Notes: generated by a model from the letters alone, not told the origin. Shown: positions 17,180-30,357, numbered from the stretch's first letter. The stretch is 64,000 nucleotides of DNA from an uncultured Coriobacteriaceae bacterium (GCA_902779675.1 CACZCK010000014.1:1-64000), one strand, 5' to 3'. Made by a program: numbers and translations.

Positions 17180-17779
17180 CTATGCCAGCGTGACGCCCAG
17201 AAGCCCTACGAGGTCGGGTGCCTGGTCGAGGCCGATCTTTGCCCCGCGCAGCTCGGCGAAGGTGTTTGACAGGCGTATGCCGGCAATCTCGCAGGTCGAG
17301 AGGTCCACTCCGCGCAGGCGCGTGCCAAAGACCTCGGCGCGCGTGAGGTCGCACGCCTCCAAGGTCAGGCGCTTGAGACGCAGCTGCGCGAGCGAAGCCT
17401 CGTGGAGGTCACAGGCCTGCAGGTTCACCTGCTCGAGCTTGCCTTCGGTGAGGTTGACGTACGAGCAGATGCTGTCGCGCATGCTCACGCGCACCATAAT
17501 GCCCTGGTGCAGGTCGCAGCCCACGAGGCGCGACTCGACGATGCGACAGTCGCGCCAGTAGCTGGTGGCCATTCGTGCGTTGGAGAAGTCGCAGCCTATA
17601 AAGGTGCAGCGATCGAAGACGATGCGGTCGGCACGCAGATCGGCAAACGAGCAGCTCTCAAAGGTGCAGTCCTCGAACTCCACGTGGCCCATGCGCTGCC
17701 CGTAGAGGTCCTCGCCAAAGAACGAGAGCCCGCGCACGTCACCCTCGGTCTGCGTTACTGCCTCAAGCAGCTCCGACAT
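17180..17779 (-). CDS. pentapeptide-repeat protein
   Basis: A 199-aa protein made almost entirely of A(D/N)LXX-like pentapeptide repeats, visible as CTFESCSFADLRADRIVFDRC and later CDLHEASLAQLRL, which fold as a right-handed quadrilateral beta-helix. Some relatives (Qnr, McbG) shield DNA gyrase, but nothing here identifies such a role. The ATG directly abuts the stop of the upstream phosphodiesterase gene (TAGATG), so the two are translationally coupled. Confidence 0.85.
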   Translation of the reverse strand: MSELLEAVTQTEGDVRGLSFFGEDLYGQRMGHVEFEDCTFESCSFADLRADRIVFDRCTFIGCDFSNARMATSYWRDCRIVESRLVGCDLHQGIMVRVSMRDSICSYVNLTEGKLEQVNLQACDLHEASLAQLRLKRLTLEACDLTRAEVFGTRLRGVDLSTCEIAGIRLSNTFAELRGAKIGLDQAPDLVGLLGVTLA

Positions 17780-18328
17780 CTAGTCACGCCCTTCCAGCAC
17801 CACATGCTCAAAGGTACCGTCGCAGTAGAGGCCGTAGCTGTGGGTGCCGTCCTTTGGGATGCCCACGCTGCCGGGGTTAAAGAGCCAGACGCCCTGCGGA
17901 CCCTGCTCGTTGACCTTGATGTGGGTGTGCCCGTACACGAGCGCGTCGCCCTCGCGCAGCTTGGGGAGGTTGTCGACGCTGTTGTGCTTTCCCGCCCCGT
18001 ACACGTGCCCGTGTGTCAGAAAGAGGTCGTGGCCGGTCGCCTGGTCGGCGATCAGGGCGTAGTCGGCCATGCAGGCAAAGTCGAGCACCATCTGGTCGAC
18101 CTCGGCCTCGCAGTTGCCGCGTACGGCCAGCACCTGGCTGGCAATGCCATTGAGCATCTCGATCACTTGCTTGGGGGCATAGTCCTCGGGCAGGTCGTTG
18201 CGCGGCCCGTGGTAGAGCAGATCGCCGAGGAGCACCACGCGGTCGGGCTGATGGCGCTCGATGGCCTCCATCAGGCTGGCGCACCACTGCGCGGCTCCGT
18301 GGATGTCGGATGCTATGAGCAGCTTCAT
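17780..18328 (-). CDS. YfcE-family metallophosphoesterase
   Basis: A 182-aa calcineurin-like phosphoesterase. Metal ligands appear in the expected order: SDIHG, LLGDLLYHG, RGNCE, THGH and GHTH. Members hydrolyse phosphodiesters and are close to E. coli YfcE; the physiological substrate is unknown. The start at 18328 is chosen over an upstream in-frame ATG because GAGGAGGAAGC precedes it. It is the first gene of a coupled pair with the pentapeptide protein and is divergent from dnaK. Confidence 0.85.
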   Translation of the reverse strand: MKLLIASDIHGAAQWCASLMEAIERHQPDRVVLLGDLLYHGPRNDLPEDYAPKQVIEMLNGIASQVLAVRGNCEAEVDQMVLDFACMADYALIADQATGHDLFLTHGHVYGAGKHNSVDNLPKLREGDALVYGHTHIKVNEQGPQGVWLFNPGSVGIPKDGTHSYGLYCDGTFEHVVLEGRD

Positions 18329-18442
18329 GCTTCCTCCTCGTCTCATGGAATGGCAGGAGATTGTCCCGTCTGTCTGTGCCGCATGGGGTCATCTCATCTT
18401 GCCACATATGGGCCGATTGCCCCTAATATGTGAAGAAGCAAA

Positions 18443-18467
18443 AAATCTCATGTCGACGCACTTAGAT
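18443..18467 (+). promoter_or_regulatory. shared heat-shock element upstream of dnaK
   Basis: AAATCT (18443-18448), ten bases, CACTTAGAT (18459-18467), located about 100 bp before the dnaK ATG. The same two blocks at the same spacing occur upstream of clpB and hsp20 in this window. TAGATT could double as a -10. It does not resemble the HAIR site (CTTGAGT-N7-ACTCAAG) known for actinobacterial HspR. Confidence 0.7.
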
Positions 18468-18565
18468 TATGTATAGGATTCAAACGCATGGGGAACAACT
18501 ATCCCTGACAAACAAGGAACCAACTCAGGGGCGCAAGCCCAGAGTCTTAAGTGAAAGGAACGACA

Positions 18566-20449
<1,884 letters not shown>

Positions 20450-20532
20450 CGCGGCGTGACCGATAGCAACGTTTGACCCTGGCGGGGGCGGTATCATCCG
20501 CTCCCGCCTTCGCGGCAAGAGAGGATAGTGAC

Positions 20533-21261
20533 GTGAAGGTGCCGATCGACATTGAGAACGAGGATGTGCGCGAGGACGCCGAGCAGGCCGTCGAGGCCGA
20601 GGAGATCGCGATGGATGAGCTGACCCCCGAGGAGGAGGCCGCCATGGTCGAGGCCGCCAAGCGCGCCGGCGCCCAGGCCGCCGAGGAGAGCATGGCTGCC
20701 GAAGCCGAGGCCGAGGCTGCCGAGGCCGCGCGCAACGACCTCCAGGACCAGATCGACCGGATGGCCGAGGAGCTCGAGACGGCCAAGAAGGAGGCTGCCG
20801 ACGCCTCCGATCGTCTGCTGCGCCTCCAGGCCGACTGGGACAACTATCGCCGCAGGACGGCCGCCGAGCGCATCGCGGAGCGCGAGCGCGCTGCCGAGAA
20901 GCTGGTCACCAACCTGCTGCCCGTCCTCGACGACATGGAGCGCGCCTCCGAGCACGCCACGCAGAACGCAGAGGGCGACGAGAAGGTAACCCAGTTTGTG
21001 GAGGGCGTCATGGCCGTACACGCCAAGATGCTCGACATCCTGAGCAAGGAGGGCGTCGAGGTCATTGACCCGGCCGGCCAGGCCTTCGATCCGCTGGTGC
21101 ACCAGGCGGTGGGTCGTGAGGAGAACACCGAGGCCTTCGACGAGACGGTCGCGCAGGTCTACCAGAAGGGCTATCGCATGGGTGGCAAGGTCATCCGCTC
21201 TGCGATGGTCACAGTGACCTACGGTGGCCCCAAGCGTCCGGCCGAGGAGTCCGAGGAGTAG
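20533..21261 (+). CDS. grpE: nucleotide exchange factor GrpE
   Basis: A 242-aa GrpE. A long acidic, Ala/Glu-rich N-terminal extension (about 80 residues) and a coiled coil precede the conserved core (ADWDNYRRRTAAER, LLPVLDDMERA). The C-terminal beta domain reads GYRMGGKVIRSAMVTV. It releases ADP from DnaK. The GTG at 20533 is chosen because AGAGGA lies just upstream; a TTG 60 nt earlier has no ribosome-binding site. Confidence 0.95.
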   Translation: MKVPIDIENEDVREDAEQAVEAEEIAMDELTPEEEAAMVEAAKRAGAQAAEESMAAEAEAEAAEAARNDLQDQIDRMAEELETAKKEAADASDRLLRLQADWDNYRRRTAAERIAERERAAEKLVTNLLPVLDDMERASEHATQNAEGDEKVTQFVEGVMAVHAKMLDILSKEGVEVIDPAGQAFDPLVHQAVGREENTEAFDETVAQVYQKGYRMGGKVIRSAMVTVTYGGPKRPAEESEE

Positions 21262-21325
21262 ACGTTCGTTTGGGCTGACCCCGGACCGCGTCCGGGGGTA
21301 GACGAGAGAGGAGGCGTTGCCCCGC

Positions 21326-22291
21326 ATGGCTGGAAAGAACTACTACGACATCTTGGGCGTGAAGCGCGACGCCACCCAAGACGACATCAAGAAGGCCTTC
21401 CGCAAGCTGGCGGCCAAGTACCACCCCGACGCGGGTGGCGACGAGGCCAAGTTCAAGGAGGTCAGCGAGGCGTATACCACGCTCTCCGATCCTGAGAAGC
21501 GCAAGGAGTACGACCAGCTGCTCATGTTTGGCGGCATCCCCGGTGCCGACTTCGGCGGATCGGGCGGGCGCAACAGGGGTGGCTACACCTATACTGGCAA
21601 CGGTGCCGACTGGTCGGACATCTTCGAGAACATCCGCAACGGCGACGGGGCCTTTGGCGGCTTTGACTTCTCCACCATCTTTGGCGGACAGCCCGGCGCA
21701 GGTGCGCGTTCCAACCGTCCCACCAAGGGTGGCGACCTCACCATGACCATCGAGGTCACGGCTGACGAGGCCTTTGCCGGAGCGCAGCGCAAGGTGAGCT
21801 ACACCATTCCGTCGTCTGGCGAGAAGCAAAGCCTGACCGTCAAGGTGCCTGCGGGCGCTGTGGACGGCGGCAAGCTGCGCTATCGCGGACGTGGCGAGTA
21901 TGGTGCCAACGGTGGCGCCCGCGGCGACTTGGTGATTACCACCAAGGTCGCAGAGCACCCGCTCTTTAAGCGCGACGGTGCCGACGTGCGCATGGAGCTG
22001 CCCATCAGCATGTACGAGGCCGCGCTCGGTGCGGTGGTGGAGGTGCCCACACCCGACGGCGCCACCTGTCGGCTCAAGATCCCCGCTGGTACGCAGGACG
22101 GCAAGACGTTTAGGTTCCGCGACCTTGGCGCCCCCAACGTCAAGCGCAAGGGGAGCAGAGGAGCCCTGTTCGTGAAGGTCAAGGTGCAAGTGCCTACCAG
22201 GCTCTCCGCCAAGGAGCGCGAGGCCCTCGAGACCCTGCGTGACGCCGACGAACGCAACTACAGGAAGGACGTCGAGGGCTATGGCGCGTAG
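21326..22291 (+). CDS. dnaJ: DnaJ-type co-chaperone without zinc finger (class B)
   Basis: A 321-aa J-protein. The J domain ([20 protein letters not shown], with HPD at KYHPDAG) is followed by a Gly/Phe-rich region and the C-terminal substrate-binding domains. The four CxxCxGxG repeats of class A DnaJ are absent, so it is a class B (CbpA/DnaJ2-like) protein. The ATG at 21326 is 12 nt after GAGAGGAGG. Its 3' end overlaps the hspR start by 11 nt. It stimulates DnaK ATPase and delivers clients. Confidence 0.92.
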   Translation: MAGKNYYDILGVKRDATQDDIKKAFRKLAAKYHPDAGGDEAKFKEVSEAYTTLSDPEKRKEYDQLLMFGGIPGADFGGSGGRNRGGYTYTGNGADWSDIFENIRNGDGAFGGFDFSTIFGGQPGAGARSNRPTKGGDLTMTIEVTADEAFAGAQRKVSYTIPSSGEKQSLTVKVPAGAVDGGKLRYRGRGEYGANGGARGDLVITTKVAEHPLFKRDGADVRMELPISMYEAALGAVVEVPTPDGATCRLKIPAGTQDGKTFRFRDLGAPNVKRKGSRGALFVKVKVQVPTRLSAKEREALETLRDADERNYRKDVEGYGA

Positions 22292-22700
22292 CGACGAGGG
22301 CAAGGACAAGCCGCTGTACATGATCAGCGTGGCCGCCGAGCTCACGGGCATGCACCCGCAGACGCTGCGCGTCTACGAGCAGAAGGGCCTGGTGACGCCT
22401 GGCCGCTCGCGTGGCAACACGCGCCTATACTCGCAGGGCGACATCGAGCGCCTCAACCTGATCAGCAAGCTGACCGACGAGGGCATCAACCTGGCGGGCG
22501 TCGTGCGCATCCTCGACATGCGTGAACGCCAGCTCGAGCGCGAGCGCGAGATCGACGAGCTGCGCGCTCGCGTGCGCCAGCTCGAGGAGGAGGTGCACGA
22601 GTACCGCATGCAGCAGCGCATCCATGCGCTGGCACGCTACGACGGCTCCGGCCCCGAACAGGTGATGCGCGGCCTTCTGGAGAGTGGTCTGGGCGACTAA
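22281..22700 (+). CDS. hspR: MerR-family heat-shock repressor HspR
   Basis: A 139-aa regulator. The winged HTH ([24 protein letters not shown]) and dimer coiled coil match HspR, the repressor of dnaK operons in actinobacteria, which uses DnaK as co-repressor. Translation begins inside the end of dnaJ (ATGGCGCGTAG), so it is coupled. Its operator is normally the HAIR repeat, which I could not find upstream of dnaK; the shared AAATCT-N10-CACTTAGAT element may be the local target instead. Confidence 0.93.
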   Translation: MARSDEGKDKPLYMISVAAELTGMHPQTLRVYEQKGLVTPGRSRGNTRLYSQGDIERLNLISKLTDEGINLAGVVRILDMRERQLEREREIDELRARVRQLEEEVHEYRMQQRIHALARYDGSGPEQVMRGLLESGLGD

Positions 22701-22711
22701 CCAAGGTGCAT

Positions 22712-22775
22712 TCTGCACAGAAAGGGGTAACTCCCTTCTGTCTGTGGACAGAAGGGAGTTACCCCTTTCTGTGCA
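22712..22775. repeat. 30-bp perfect palindrome after hspR, hairpin-family site 1
   Basis: Arms 22712-22741 and 22746-22775 are perfect reverse complements around a TGTG loop. Each arm is itself a weaker hairpin with core AAAGGGGTAACTCCCTT. It probably terminates the dnaK operon, and it belongs to the dispersed hairpin family also found at 33205, 36941, 39405 and 53200. Confidence 0.9.
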
Positions 22776-22881
22776 GAGCTCCCCGGAAGAAGGCGTGCCG
22801 CACAGCAGGTTATTCAGCTGAGTTGTCTATCGCAGCTGGTAGGATGGGGCCATTGTGTTGGACTGCGGCGGAGGGGCACGC

Positions 22882-23787
22882 ATGGTCCTCATTCTCATCA
22901 AGCAGATTATTGTGATGCTGGCCATGATGTCGGTCGGCGTGGTGCTCTACAAGATCAAGGCGGTGGACGAGACGGGCGTGGCCCAGCTCTCCAACATCGC
23001 CCTGTACGTGGCAACGCCCTGCGTGGTGTTGCGTGCTTTGGCCATACCCTTCGACGCCGAGAAGATCTCGATGGGTGTCCTGGTGATGCTGTTCTTCCTC
23101 GTGATCTTTGCGGTGTCGGTGGTCATCGCCCGCTTTGGCTGCGGCAAAGCCGACCGCGTGGGTTCGTTTGCCGTGGTCTTCTCCAACTCGGGTTTTGTGG
23201 GCATCCCCCTCATCCAGGGCATCCTGGGCGACGAGTACGTGTTCTATGTGACCATGACCATGGTGGTGGGCACGATCACGTTCTGGACCTATGGCGTGCT
23301 GCTCATGAGTGGCGACAAGAACGAGGTCTCGGTCAAGAAGATCCTCACCAACCCCAACCTCATCGCAGTGGTGGTGGGCATGGCGCTCTTCTTTGCGCCG
23401 GTCGAGCTGCCTTACGTGGTGGCGCAGGTGATTGGCGGCATGGCCAACATGAATACCGGCCTGGGCATGGTCATCCTGGGCGCCACGCTCGGCGCGTCCA
23501 ACATCGGCCTCATGATCGCCGACACACGCCTGTACAAGGCCATCGCGCTGCGTCTGGTGGTGGTGCCCCTAGTGTGCATCCCCATCCTTATGCTCATGCC
23601 CGTGCCCTTCGAGGTGCGCATGGTCATGATGATCATCTCGGCTGCTCCGGCGGCCTCGGCCACCTCGATGCTCGCCCTCAAGTACGGCGGCGACTACTCG
23701 TACGGCACCGGCCTTGCCATCGGCACGACCATCGTCTCCATGCTCTCCATGCCCATCGTGCTGGCTCTGGCCATGCAGATCCTCTAG
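22882..23787 (+). CDS. AEC-family (auxin efflux carrier) transporter
   Basis: A 301-aa integral membrane protein with about ten hydrophobic segments in two inverted halves, as in AEC permeases. SNSGFVGIPLIQG matches the conserved N(S/T)GFxGxP block. Such transporters export or import organic anions such as malate or malonate; the substrate cannot be told. The ATG at 22882 follows GGAGGGG. The next gene begins 12 nt downstream, so a two-gene operon is likely. Confidence 0.85.
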   Translation: MVLILIKQIIVMLAMMSVGVVLYKIKAVDETGVAQLSNIALYVATPCVVLRALAIPFDAEKISMGVLVMLFFLVIFAVSVVIARFGCGKADRVGSFAVVFSNSGFVGIPLIQGILGDEYVFYVTMTMVVGTITFWTYGVLLMSGDKNEVSVKKILTNPNLIAVVVGMALFFAPVELPYVVAQVIGGMANMNTGLGMVILGATLGASNIGLMIADTRLYKAIALRLVVVPLVCIPILMLMPVPFEVRMVMMIISAAPAASATSMLALKYGGDYSYGTGLAIGTTIVSMLSMPIVLALAMQIL

Positions 23788-23799
23788 GAGGTTGCGCTC

Positions 23800-24474
23800 A
23801 TGAAGCTTCAGCTCACCGTCGACCACGGCAAGCGTCACGAGGTCATCCGGATTGTCGACGAGCTTGCCGAACACGTGGACATTGTCGAGATCGGCTACCC
23901 GCAGATGATGACCTTTGGCCTGGGCCTCATCGAGGAGATTCACGCCGCCCACCCGGACCTGTGCATCTGCGTGGACGCCAAGGTCTTTCATGGTGGCACG
24001 GGCGTGACCACGCGCGCCTTCGAGGCGGGGGCCGGCATCGTCACGGTGCTCTCCGCGGCTCCCGATCCCGTCATTGTCAAGATGGTCGAGAAGGCCAAGG
24101 AGTACGGCGGCAAGATCATGTGCGACATGTCGGCGCCAGCGCGCTCGTTTGCCAAGCGTACGGCTGAGGTCGACGAGCTGGGTGTCGATTACGTCGCGGT
24201 GCACACGGGCTACGTTCCCGAGTACGACTACGACCTCGAGACACACCGCCGGTGGTTTACGCCCAAGATCAAGCCGCTCGATTTGGCCAAGGTGGCCAGG
24301 CGCAACCTGCGTCATGCCGAGCTGGCGCTGGGCACGGGCATCAACGAGGGCAACATTCGCGACGTCATGACGCTCGACCCCGAGATCATCATGGTGGGGC
24401 GCGCCATCTTTGACACCGACGACCACGTGATGGCGGCGGAGCGCATGAGGCGCTACCTGCCCTTCGAGGGCTAG
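23800..24474 (+). CDS. 3-hexulose-6-phosphate synthase-like (OMPDC suprafamily)
   Basis: A 224-aa TIM barrel of the orotidine-phosphate decarboxylase suprafamily, most like 3-hexulose-6-phosphate synthase or 3-keto-L-gulonate-phosphate decarboxylase. Matches include VEIGYPQ, ADVVTVL-like GIVTVLSAA and a GTGIN phosphate loop. The metal/catalytic signature D-x-K-x-x-D appears as D59-A-K61-V-F-H64, with histidine in place of the last aspartate. It is coupled to an AEC transporter; no hexulose-phosphate isomerase is next to it. The specific reaction is unknown. Confidence 0.75.
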   Translation: MKLQLTVDHGKRHEVIRIVDELAEHVDIVEIGYPQMMTFGLGLIEEIHAAHPDLCICVDAKVFHGGTGVTTRAFEAGAGIVTVLSAAPDPVIVKMVEKAKEYGGKIMCDMSAPARSFAKRTAEVDELGVDYVAVHTGYVPEYDYDLETHRRWFTPKIKPLDLAKVARRNLRHAELALGTGINEGNIRDVMTLDPEIIMVGRAIFDTDDHVMAAERMRRYLPFEG

Positions 24475-24484
24475 GCGCCGCCGA

Positions 24485-26209
<1,725 letters not shown>

Positions 26210-26395
26210 GCGCATACCTCCCTCCAGGCGTGGCAATGGCACTATTATGCCCATTTGCCCATTAAAACCGCGAGCTTGGGCGTTCGCGCAATGCGCCTGA
26301 TACCAAAGGAACGTTGCACATCTCTTTGGCGCAATGTTTTGGTAGAACAGAGGGAGGGTTTTTACGGGTCTGGCGCACGGGAGGCGCATGACACG

Positions 26396-27919
26396 ATGCG
26401 AGCGACTAACGGCACGACGCGCCAACGCGTCCTTACGACACTGGCACTAATCAACGGGGTGGTGATGTTCGCCCTGGCGTTCGTCCTGCTGCGACCCAAG
26501 CCGCAGACCATGTCATGGGGCGAGGAGATTCCCTCGCGCGAGTCCTACGTGTATGTAAGGGACCAGACGCTTACGCCAGACGACCTCGAGCATATCGCGT
26601 CGATCAAGACCATGCGGAGCCTCCACCTGCAGGACTGCGACCTGTCTGAGTGCCCCCTTAGGGGTCTGACGTTTGCGTCCAAGGAGCTGTCGTCGGTCGA
26701 CCTTACGGGTTGCACGGGCCTTTGGGACCTCTCGTTTCTGTCTGACCTGACCGTCGACGACCTCTGTCTGGCAGATTGCGCCGACGTGGACGACCTCTCG
26801 GTGATCAATCTCGACGGCCTGTATGACCTCGATGTCTCGGGGACGTCGGTCGACGACCTGTCGCCGCTTTCTGGCTCGGATCTGCGCGTTCTCTCGTTCG
26901 CGCGTACCGAGGTGAGTGACATTGCGCCTCTGGCCCAGATGGAGAACCTGTACTCGGTGGATGGGTCGGACACCCTGGTCGCGTCGCTCGACGCCCTGGC
27001 CGGTAACGAGCATCTGGCACGCGTCGGCTTTGACGGATGCCCCATCACGGAGGTCGCCAAGCCCTTTGCAGCGACCTATCTGAGCGAGGTCAGCCTGAGC
27101 CGCATCCAGGCGAGCGACCTGAGTGGTCTCTCGGGCTGCAAGGGGCTGCGCACGCTCTCGCTGGGCGGCAACCCACAGATCACGGACCTCTCTTGGCTGA
27201 ACGAGGCCAACTACGAGACGCTCTACAAGGTAGACCTCGCCTTCACGGGCCTGGCTGCGCGTCAGATTGACTGGCTGCGCTCGTGCGAGAACCTGCAGGA
27301 GCTCACCGTCGATGGCATCGAGCTGGGCAATCTGGACGCCTTCCGCAAGATGCGCAAGCTCACCTTCCTGAGCGCGTTGGCCTGTGGCGTCACCGACGTC
27401 TCCGGCCTGAGAGGTTGTCCTGAGCTCGAGACGGTGCTGCTGGGCTTCAACAGCATCGAGAACGCGCGCGACATTCCGGTGCCCGACGCGGAGTGGCCCG
27501 AGATGGTGCTCGACCTTTCGTACAACCAGATCAACTCGCTGGCCGACGTGCCCGCCACCTCGTATCGCGCCTTGCTGCTGCAGGGCAACGATCTGGGCTC
27601 CAGCGAGCGCGTGCCCGCGGCCCTCGAGGCGAACGTAACGGTAGTGTCGTGGTACCAGGGCGTCGAGAAGAGTCCGCTGCGCAGCTTCGACCGCTTTTCG
27701 CGCGTGTACATGCTGGGGTGTCCCACCTCTGAGTACGGCACGGTCGACAAGGCCTTCTCGTCGTTTGCACTCGACCGCGTTGGCGAGGACGAGCTGTGGT
27801 ACCTGCTGCGCACCGACGGACTCGACTACTACCTGGGCGTAGACTTCGGCTGGTATGCAGATTATGCCGAGGCGCACGTGCACGATGGCGTGGTAGGGGA
27901 GCGGGCCGACGGGCAATAA
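26396..27919 (+). CDS. membrane-anchored leucine-rich-repeat surface protein
   Basis: A 507-aa protein. Residues about 12-32 are a signal anchor ([22 protein letters not shown]). The rest is a solenoid of roughly 21-24-residue LRR-like repeats ([32 protein letters not shown]), predicted outside the cell, ending in a conserved non-repeat tail ([15 protein letters not shown]). It is a paralogue of the ectodomain of the next gene but lacks the TIR domain. The start at 26396 follows GGGAGG; earlier in-frame starts would give a non-homologous extension. A co-receptor, decoy or adhesin role is possible. Confidence 0.75.
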   Translation: MRATNGTTRQRVLTTLALINGVVMFALAFVLLRPKPQTMSWGEEIPSRESYVYVRDQTLTPDDLEHIASIKTMRSLHLQDCDLSECPLRGLTFASKELSSVDLTGCTGLWDLSFLSDLTVDDLCLADCADVDDLSVINLDGLYDLDVSGTSVDDLSPLSGSDLRVLSFARTEVSDIAPLAQMENLYSVDGSDTLVASLDALAGNEHLARVGFDGCPITEVAKPFAATYLSEVSLSRIQASDLSGLSGCKGLRTLSLGGNPQITDLSWLNEANYETLYKVDLAFTGLAARQIDWLRSCENLQELTVDGIELGNLDAFRKMRKLTFLSALACGVTDVSGLRGCPELETVLLGFNSIENARDIPVPDAEWPEMVLDLSYNQINSLADVPATSYRALLLQGNDLGSSERVPAALEANVTVVSWYQGVEKSPLRSFDRFSRVYMLGCPTSEYGTVDKAFSSFALDRVGEDELWYLLRTDGLDYYLGVDFGWYADYAEAHVHDGVVGERADGQ

Positions 27920-27994
27920 ACCCGAGGCCTTTCCCGCACACGGCCGATTGCCACCGAGCGTCTGTGCGTTCCTGTGAGGGCACGGTTCGTTTGC

Positions 27995-28000
27995 TATGAT
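27995..28000 (+). promoter_or_regulatory. candidate -10 of the TIR-TM-LRR gene
   Basis: TATGAT lies 62 bases before the ATG in the gap after the LRR gene, suggesting the TIR gene can be transcribed on its own. No -35 was identified. Confidence 0.35.
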
Positions 28001-28062
28001 TTTCGAGGCAGAGGACGGCCGGCGCGCAGGCGCGGCGATGACGGGAACGGCAGGATACGGGC

Positions 28063-30288
28063 ATGAAACCAGTCGCATACGAGGGCACAGAGCCGTACAT
28101 CTTTGTGAGCTATGCTCACCGCGACAGCGAGCGGGTCTTCGAGGTGCTCGGAGAGCTGCAATCGAGAGGCTATCGCTTCTGGTATGACGATGGCATTGCG
28201 CCGGGCAGCGAGTGGCCCGAGGACATCGCCCAGCACCTCGACGGCTCGGCCATGGTCATCGCATTTGTCACGCCCAACTCCATGAAGTCGCAGAACTGCC
28301 GTCGCGAGATCAACTTCTCGCTGTCGCGCGAGAAGCCGTTCCTCTCGGTGCTGCTCGAGGAGACCGACATGCCTCTGGGCATGCAGATGCAGCTCTCGGC
28401 CCAGCAGAGCATCCTGCGCTACAACTACGACTCGTGGGAGAGCTTCATTGCCAAGATCCTGGCCTGCCCGGGCATCTCCCCGTGCAAGGTTGAGGTGCAG
28501 CCGCAGGTAGAGTTGCCCGCGCAGGATGAGCCGCGGGTGGCAATTGAGCCGACGCCTGTGTCCGAGGAGCCTGTGCAGGTAGCGGTTCCTGCTACCGAGG
28601 TGCCAGCCGATCCTGTGGAGGAGTACCACGAGGTCGAGGTGGTGCCACCGGCGAGCGAGCCTGCACCCGAGCCTTTGCCGGAAGCGCCTAAGCGCGCCCG
28701 GATCGGTGCGGGTAAGAAGCCCGCCAAGGACCCCAAGCCTGCGGCCACGACAACCGCCAAGAAGCCGCCTATCGCCCTGATTGCGGGTGCTGCTGCCGTC
28801 CTGATCGCAATCATCGCAGCCGTGTCTATCCTGACGGGTAGCTTTACCACCAGCTGGGGAGACAAGGTGAGTAAGGGCGACACGTACGTCGATGCCACCG
28901 ACGTGAAGGTGACGCAAGCAGACCTCCAGAAGATTGTGGGCCTCAAGAACCTGCAGCGACTCACGCTGAAGGGATGCGACCTGTCGGAGTGCGACTTTTC
29001 GCAGGTGTCGTTCGCATCGTCCGAGTTCAGGGAGCTCGACCTCTCAGGTTCGACGGGCGTGAAGAGCTATGCGTTCCTGTCTGACCTGCCTCTCAAGCAC
29101 CTGTACCTGCAGGGCCAGGAGAGCTTTGACGACCTCTCCGTCCTCGACACGTCCAGTCTTGCGACGCTGGACATAAACGGGACGGGCGTAACCGACCTCT
29201 CGCCTCTGGAGGGTTGCACGGTCGACGACCTCGACTTCTCGAATACCGAGGTGTCCGACATCTCTGTGCTCTCGTCTCTCGGCGAGTTGCGGCGCGTCGT
29301 CGGCTCCCGCAGCAAGGTCACCAGCCTGACGCCCCTGCGCGAGCTGACGAAGCTGAAGACCATCGCGTTTGATGGCTGCAATGTCGGATCGCTGAGCAAG
29401 AGCTTTGCATCGCTCGAGCTGCAGGACGTGAGCCTCGCCGACGCCCACGTCACCAGCCTCGACGGCCTTGCCGACTGCACGGTGCTCAAGAGGCTCAACC
29501 TGGCGGGCAACACGAGACTGTCGAGCATGGACTGGCTCGACGCGCAGAACTACACCACGCTGAGCGAGGTCTATCTTGCACGTACCGGGCTGACGGCTGA
29601 CGGTCTGGGCTGGCTGACGAATTGCACGCAGCTGACGGCTCTGTCGCTCGACGGTATTGCGTTGACGGACCTCTCGGTGTGCTCGAACCTCGCCAAGCTG
29701 ACGGATATCAGCGCCGTCAACTGCGGCATCGAGGATGTCAGCGGCCTTGCGGGGTGCCCCGAGCTGCTCAGGATCTACCTGGGGGCCAACAAGATTTCCG
29801 ACGTCTCGACGCTTAAGCTGGAGTCGGAGAACCCCGTCACGCTCGACCTCACGGGCAACCAGCTCTCCACGCTGGAGGGGTTGCCGCAGGTCAAGTACCG
29901 TGCCCTCGTTCTGTATGCCAACGCCACGGACAACGCTGCCTCTGTGATCCCGGACGGGCTGGAGGCCCTCGAGGTCGTGACGCCCTACTTCGATGGCATC
30001 GAGTCGAGTCCCCTGACCAACTACAGTCGCTTTAGCACGGTCTACGTGGTGGACTGCCCGCAGAACCAGGTGCTCAAGCTGCAGGAAGCCTTTAGTGCGA
30101 GCCTCAAGATGGTGAGTGAGGACGAGCTGCTCGACCTCTATGAAAACGATGGCTTCACCTATGCGCTCCATACGGACTCTAGCTACCTGGTGAGCGTCTT
30201 GAAGGGCTCGAGCTCTGGCACCGGCTTCCCAGAGATCGCCGATGCAGTTACCGAGATGGAATCCATCACCTTCGACATCGGCAACTAG
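28063..30288 (+). CDS. TIR-TM-LRR receptor-like protein
   Basis: A 741-aa protein with three parts. Residues about 11-135 are a TIR domain: YIFVSYAHRD strand A, BB-loop-like DDGIAPGSEW, and SMKSQNCRREI, where E82 sits at the position of the NADase glutamate. Residues 140-235 are a Pro/Glu/Lys-rich linker. Residues 237-257 form one transmembrane helix. Residues about 295-700 are an LRR solenoid with a C-terminal tail like the neighbouring paralogue. With an N-in anchor the TIR is cytoplasmic and the LRR external: Toll-like receptor domains in reversed order. Signalling by NAD+ cleavage is inferred. A strong palindrome follows the stop. Confidence 0.85.
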   Translation: MKPVAYEGTEPYIFVSYAHRDSERVFEVLGELQSRGYRFWYDDGIAPGSEWPEDIAQHLDGSAMVIAFVTPNSMKSQNCRREINFSLSREKPFLSVLLEETDMPLGMQMQLSAQQSILRYNYDSWESFIAKILACPGISPCKVEVQPQVELPAQDEPRVAIEPTPVSEEPVQVAVPATEVPADPVEEYHEVEVVPPASEPAPEPLPEAPKRARIGAGKKPAKDPKPAATTTAKKPPIALIAGAAAVLIAIIAAVSILTGSFTTSWGDKVSKGDTYVDATDVKVTQADLQKIVGLKNLQRLTLKGCDLSECDFSQVSFASSEFRELDLSGSTGVKSYAFLSDLPLKHLYLQGQESFDDLSVLDTSSLATLDINGTGVTDLSPLEGCTVDDLDFSNTEVSDISVLSSLGELRRVVGSRSKVTSLTPLRELTKLKTIAFDGCNVGSLSKSFASLELQDVSLADAHVTSLDGLADCTVLKRLNLAGNTRLSSMDWLDAQNYTTLSEVYLARTGLTADGLGWLTNCTQLTALSLDGIALTDLSVCSNLAKLTDISAVNCGIEDVSGLAGCPELLRIYLGANKISDVSTLKLESENPVTLDLTGNQLSTLEGLPQVKYRALVLYANATDNAASVIPDGLEALEVVTPYFDGIESSPLTNYSRFSTVYVVDCPQNQVLKLQEAFSASLKMVSEDELLDLYENDGFTYALHTDSSYLVSVLKGSSSGTGFPEIADAVTEMESITFDIGN

Positions 30289-30305
30289 CGAGCCTGTGTA
30301 CTGAC

Positions 30306-30357
30306 GCGCCGCCCGTTCGCGCATGGGGAGCGCTCTCCATGCGCGAACGGGCGGCGC
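30306..30357. terminator. 26-bp dyad after the TIR-TM-LRR gene
   Basis: Arms 30306-30331 and 30332-30357 match at 25 of 26 positions with no spacer. There is little T tract, but the location just after the stop and the stability fit termination. Confidence 0.65.

Noticed and set aside
18347..18565. HAIR operator for HspR before dnaK
   Set aside because: No CTTGAGT-N7-ACTCAAG-like dyad seen; the shared AAATCT-N10-CACTTAGAT element was reported instead.
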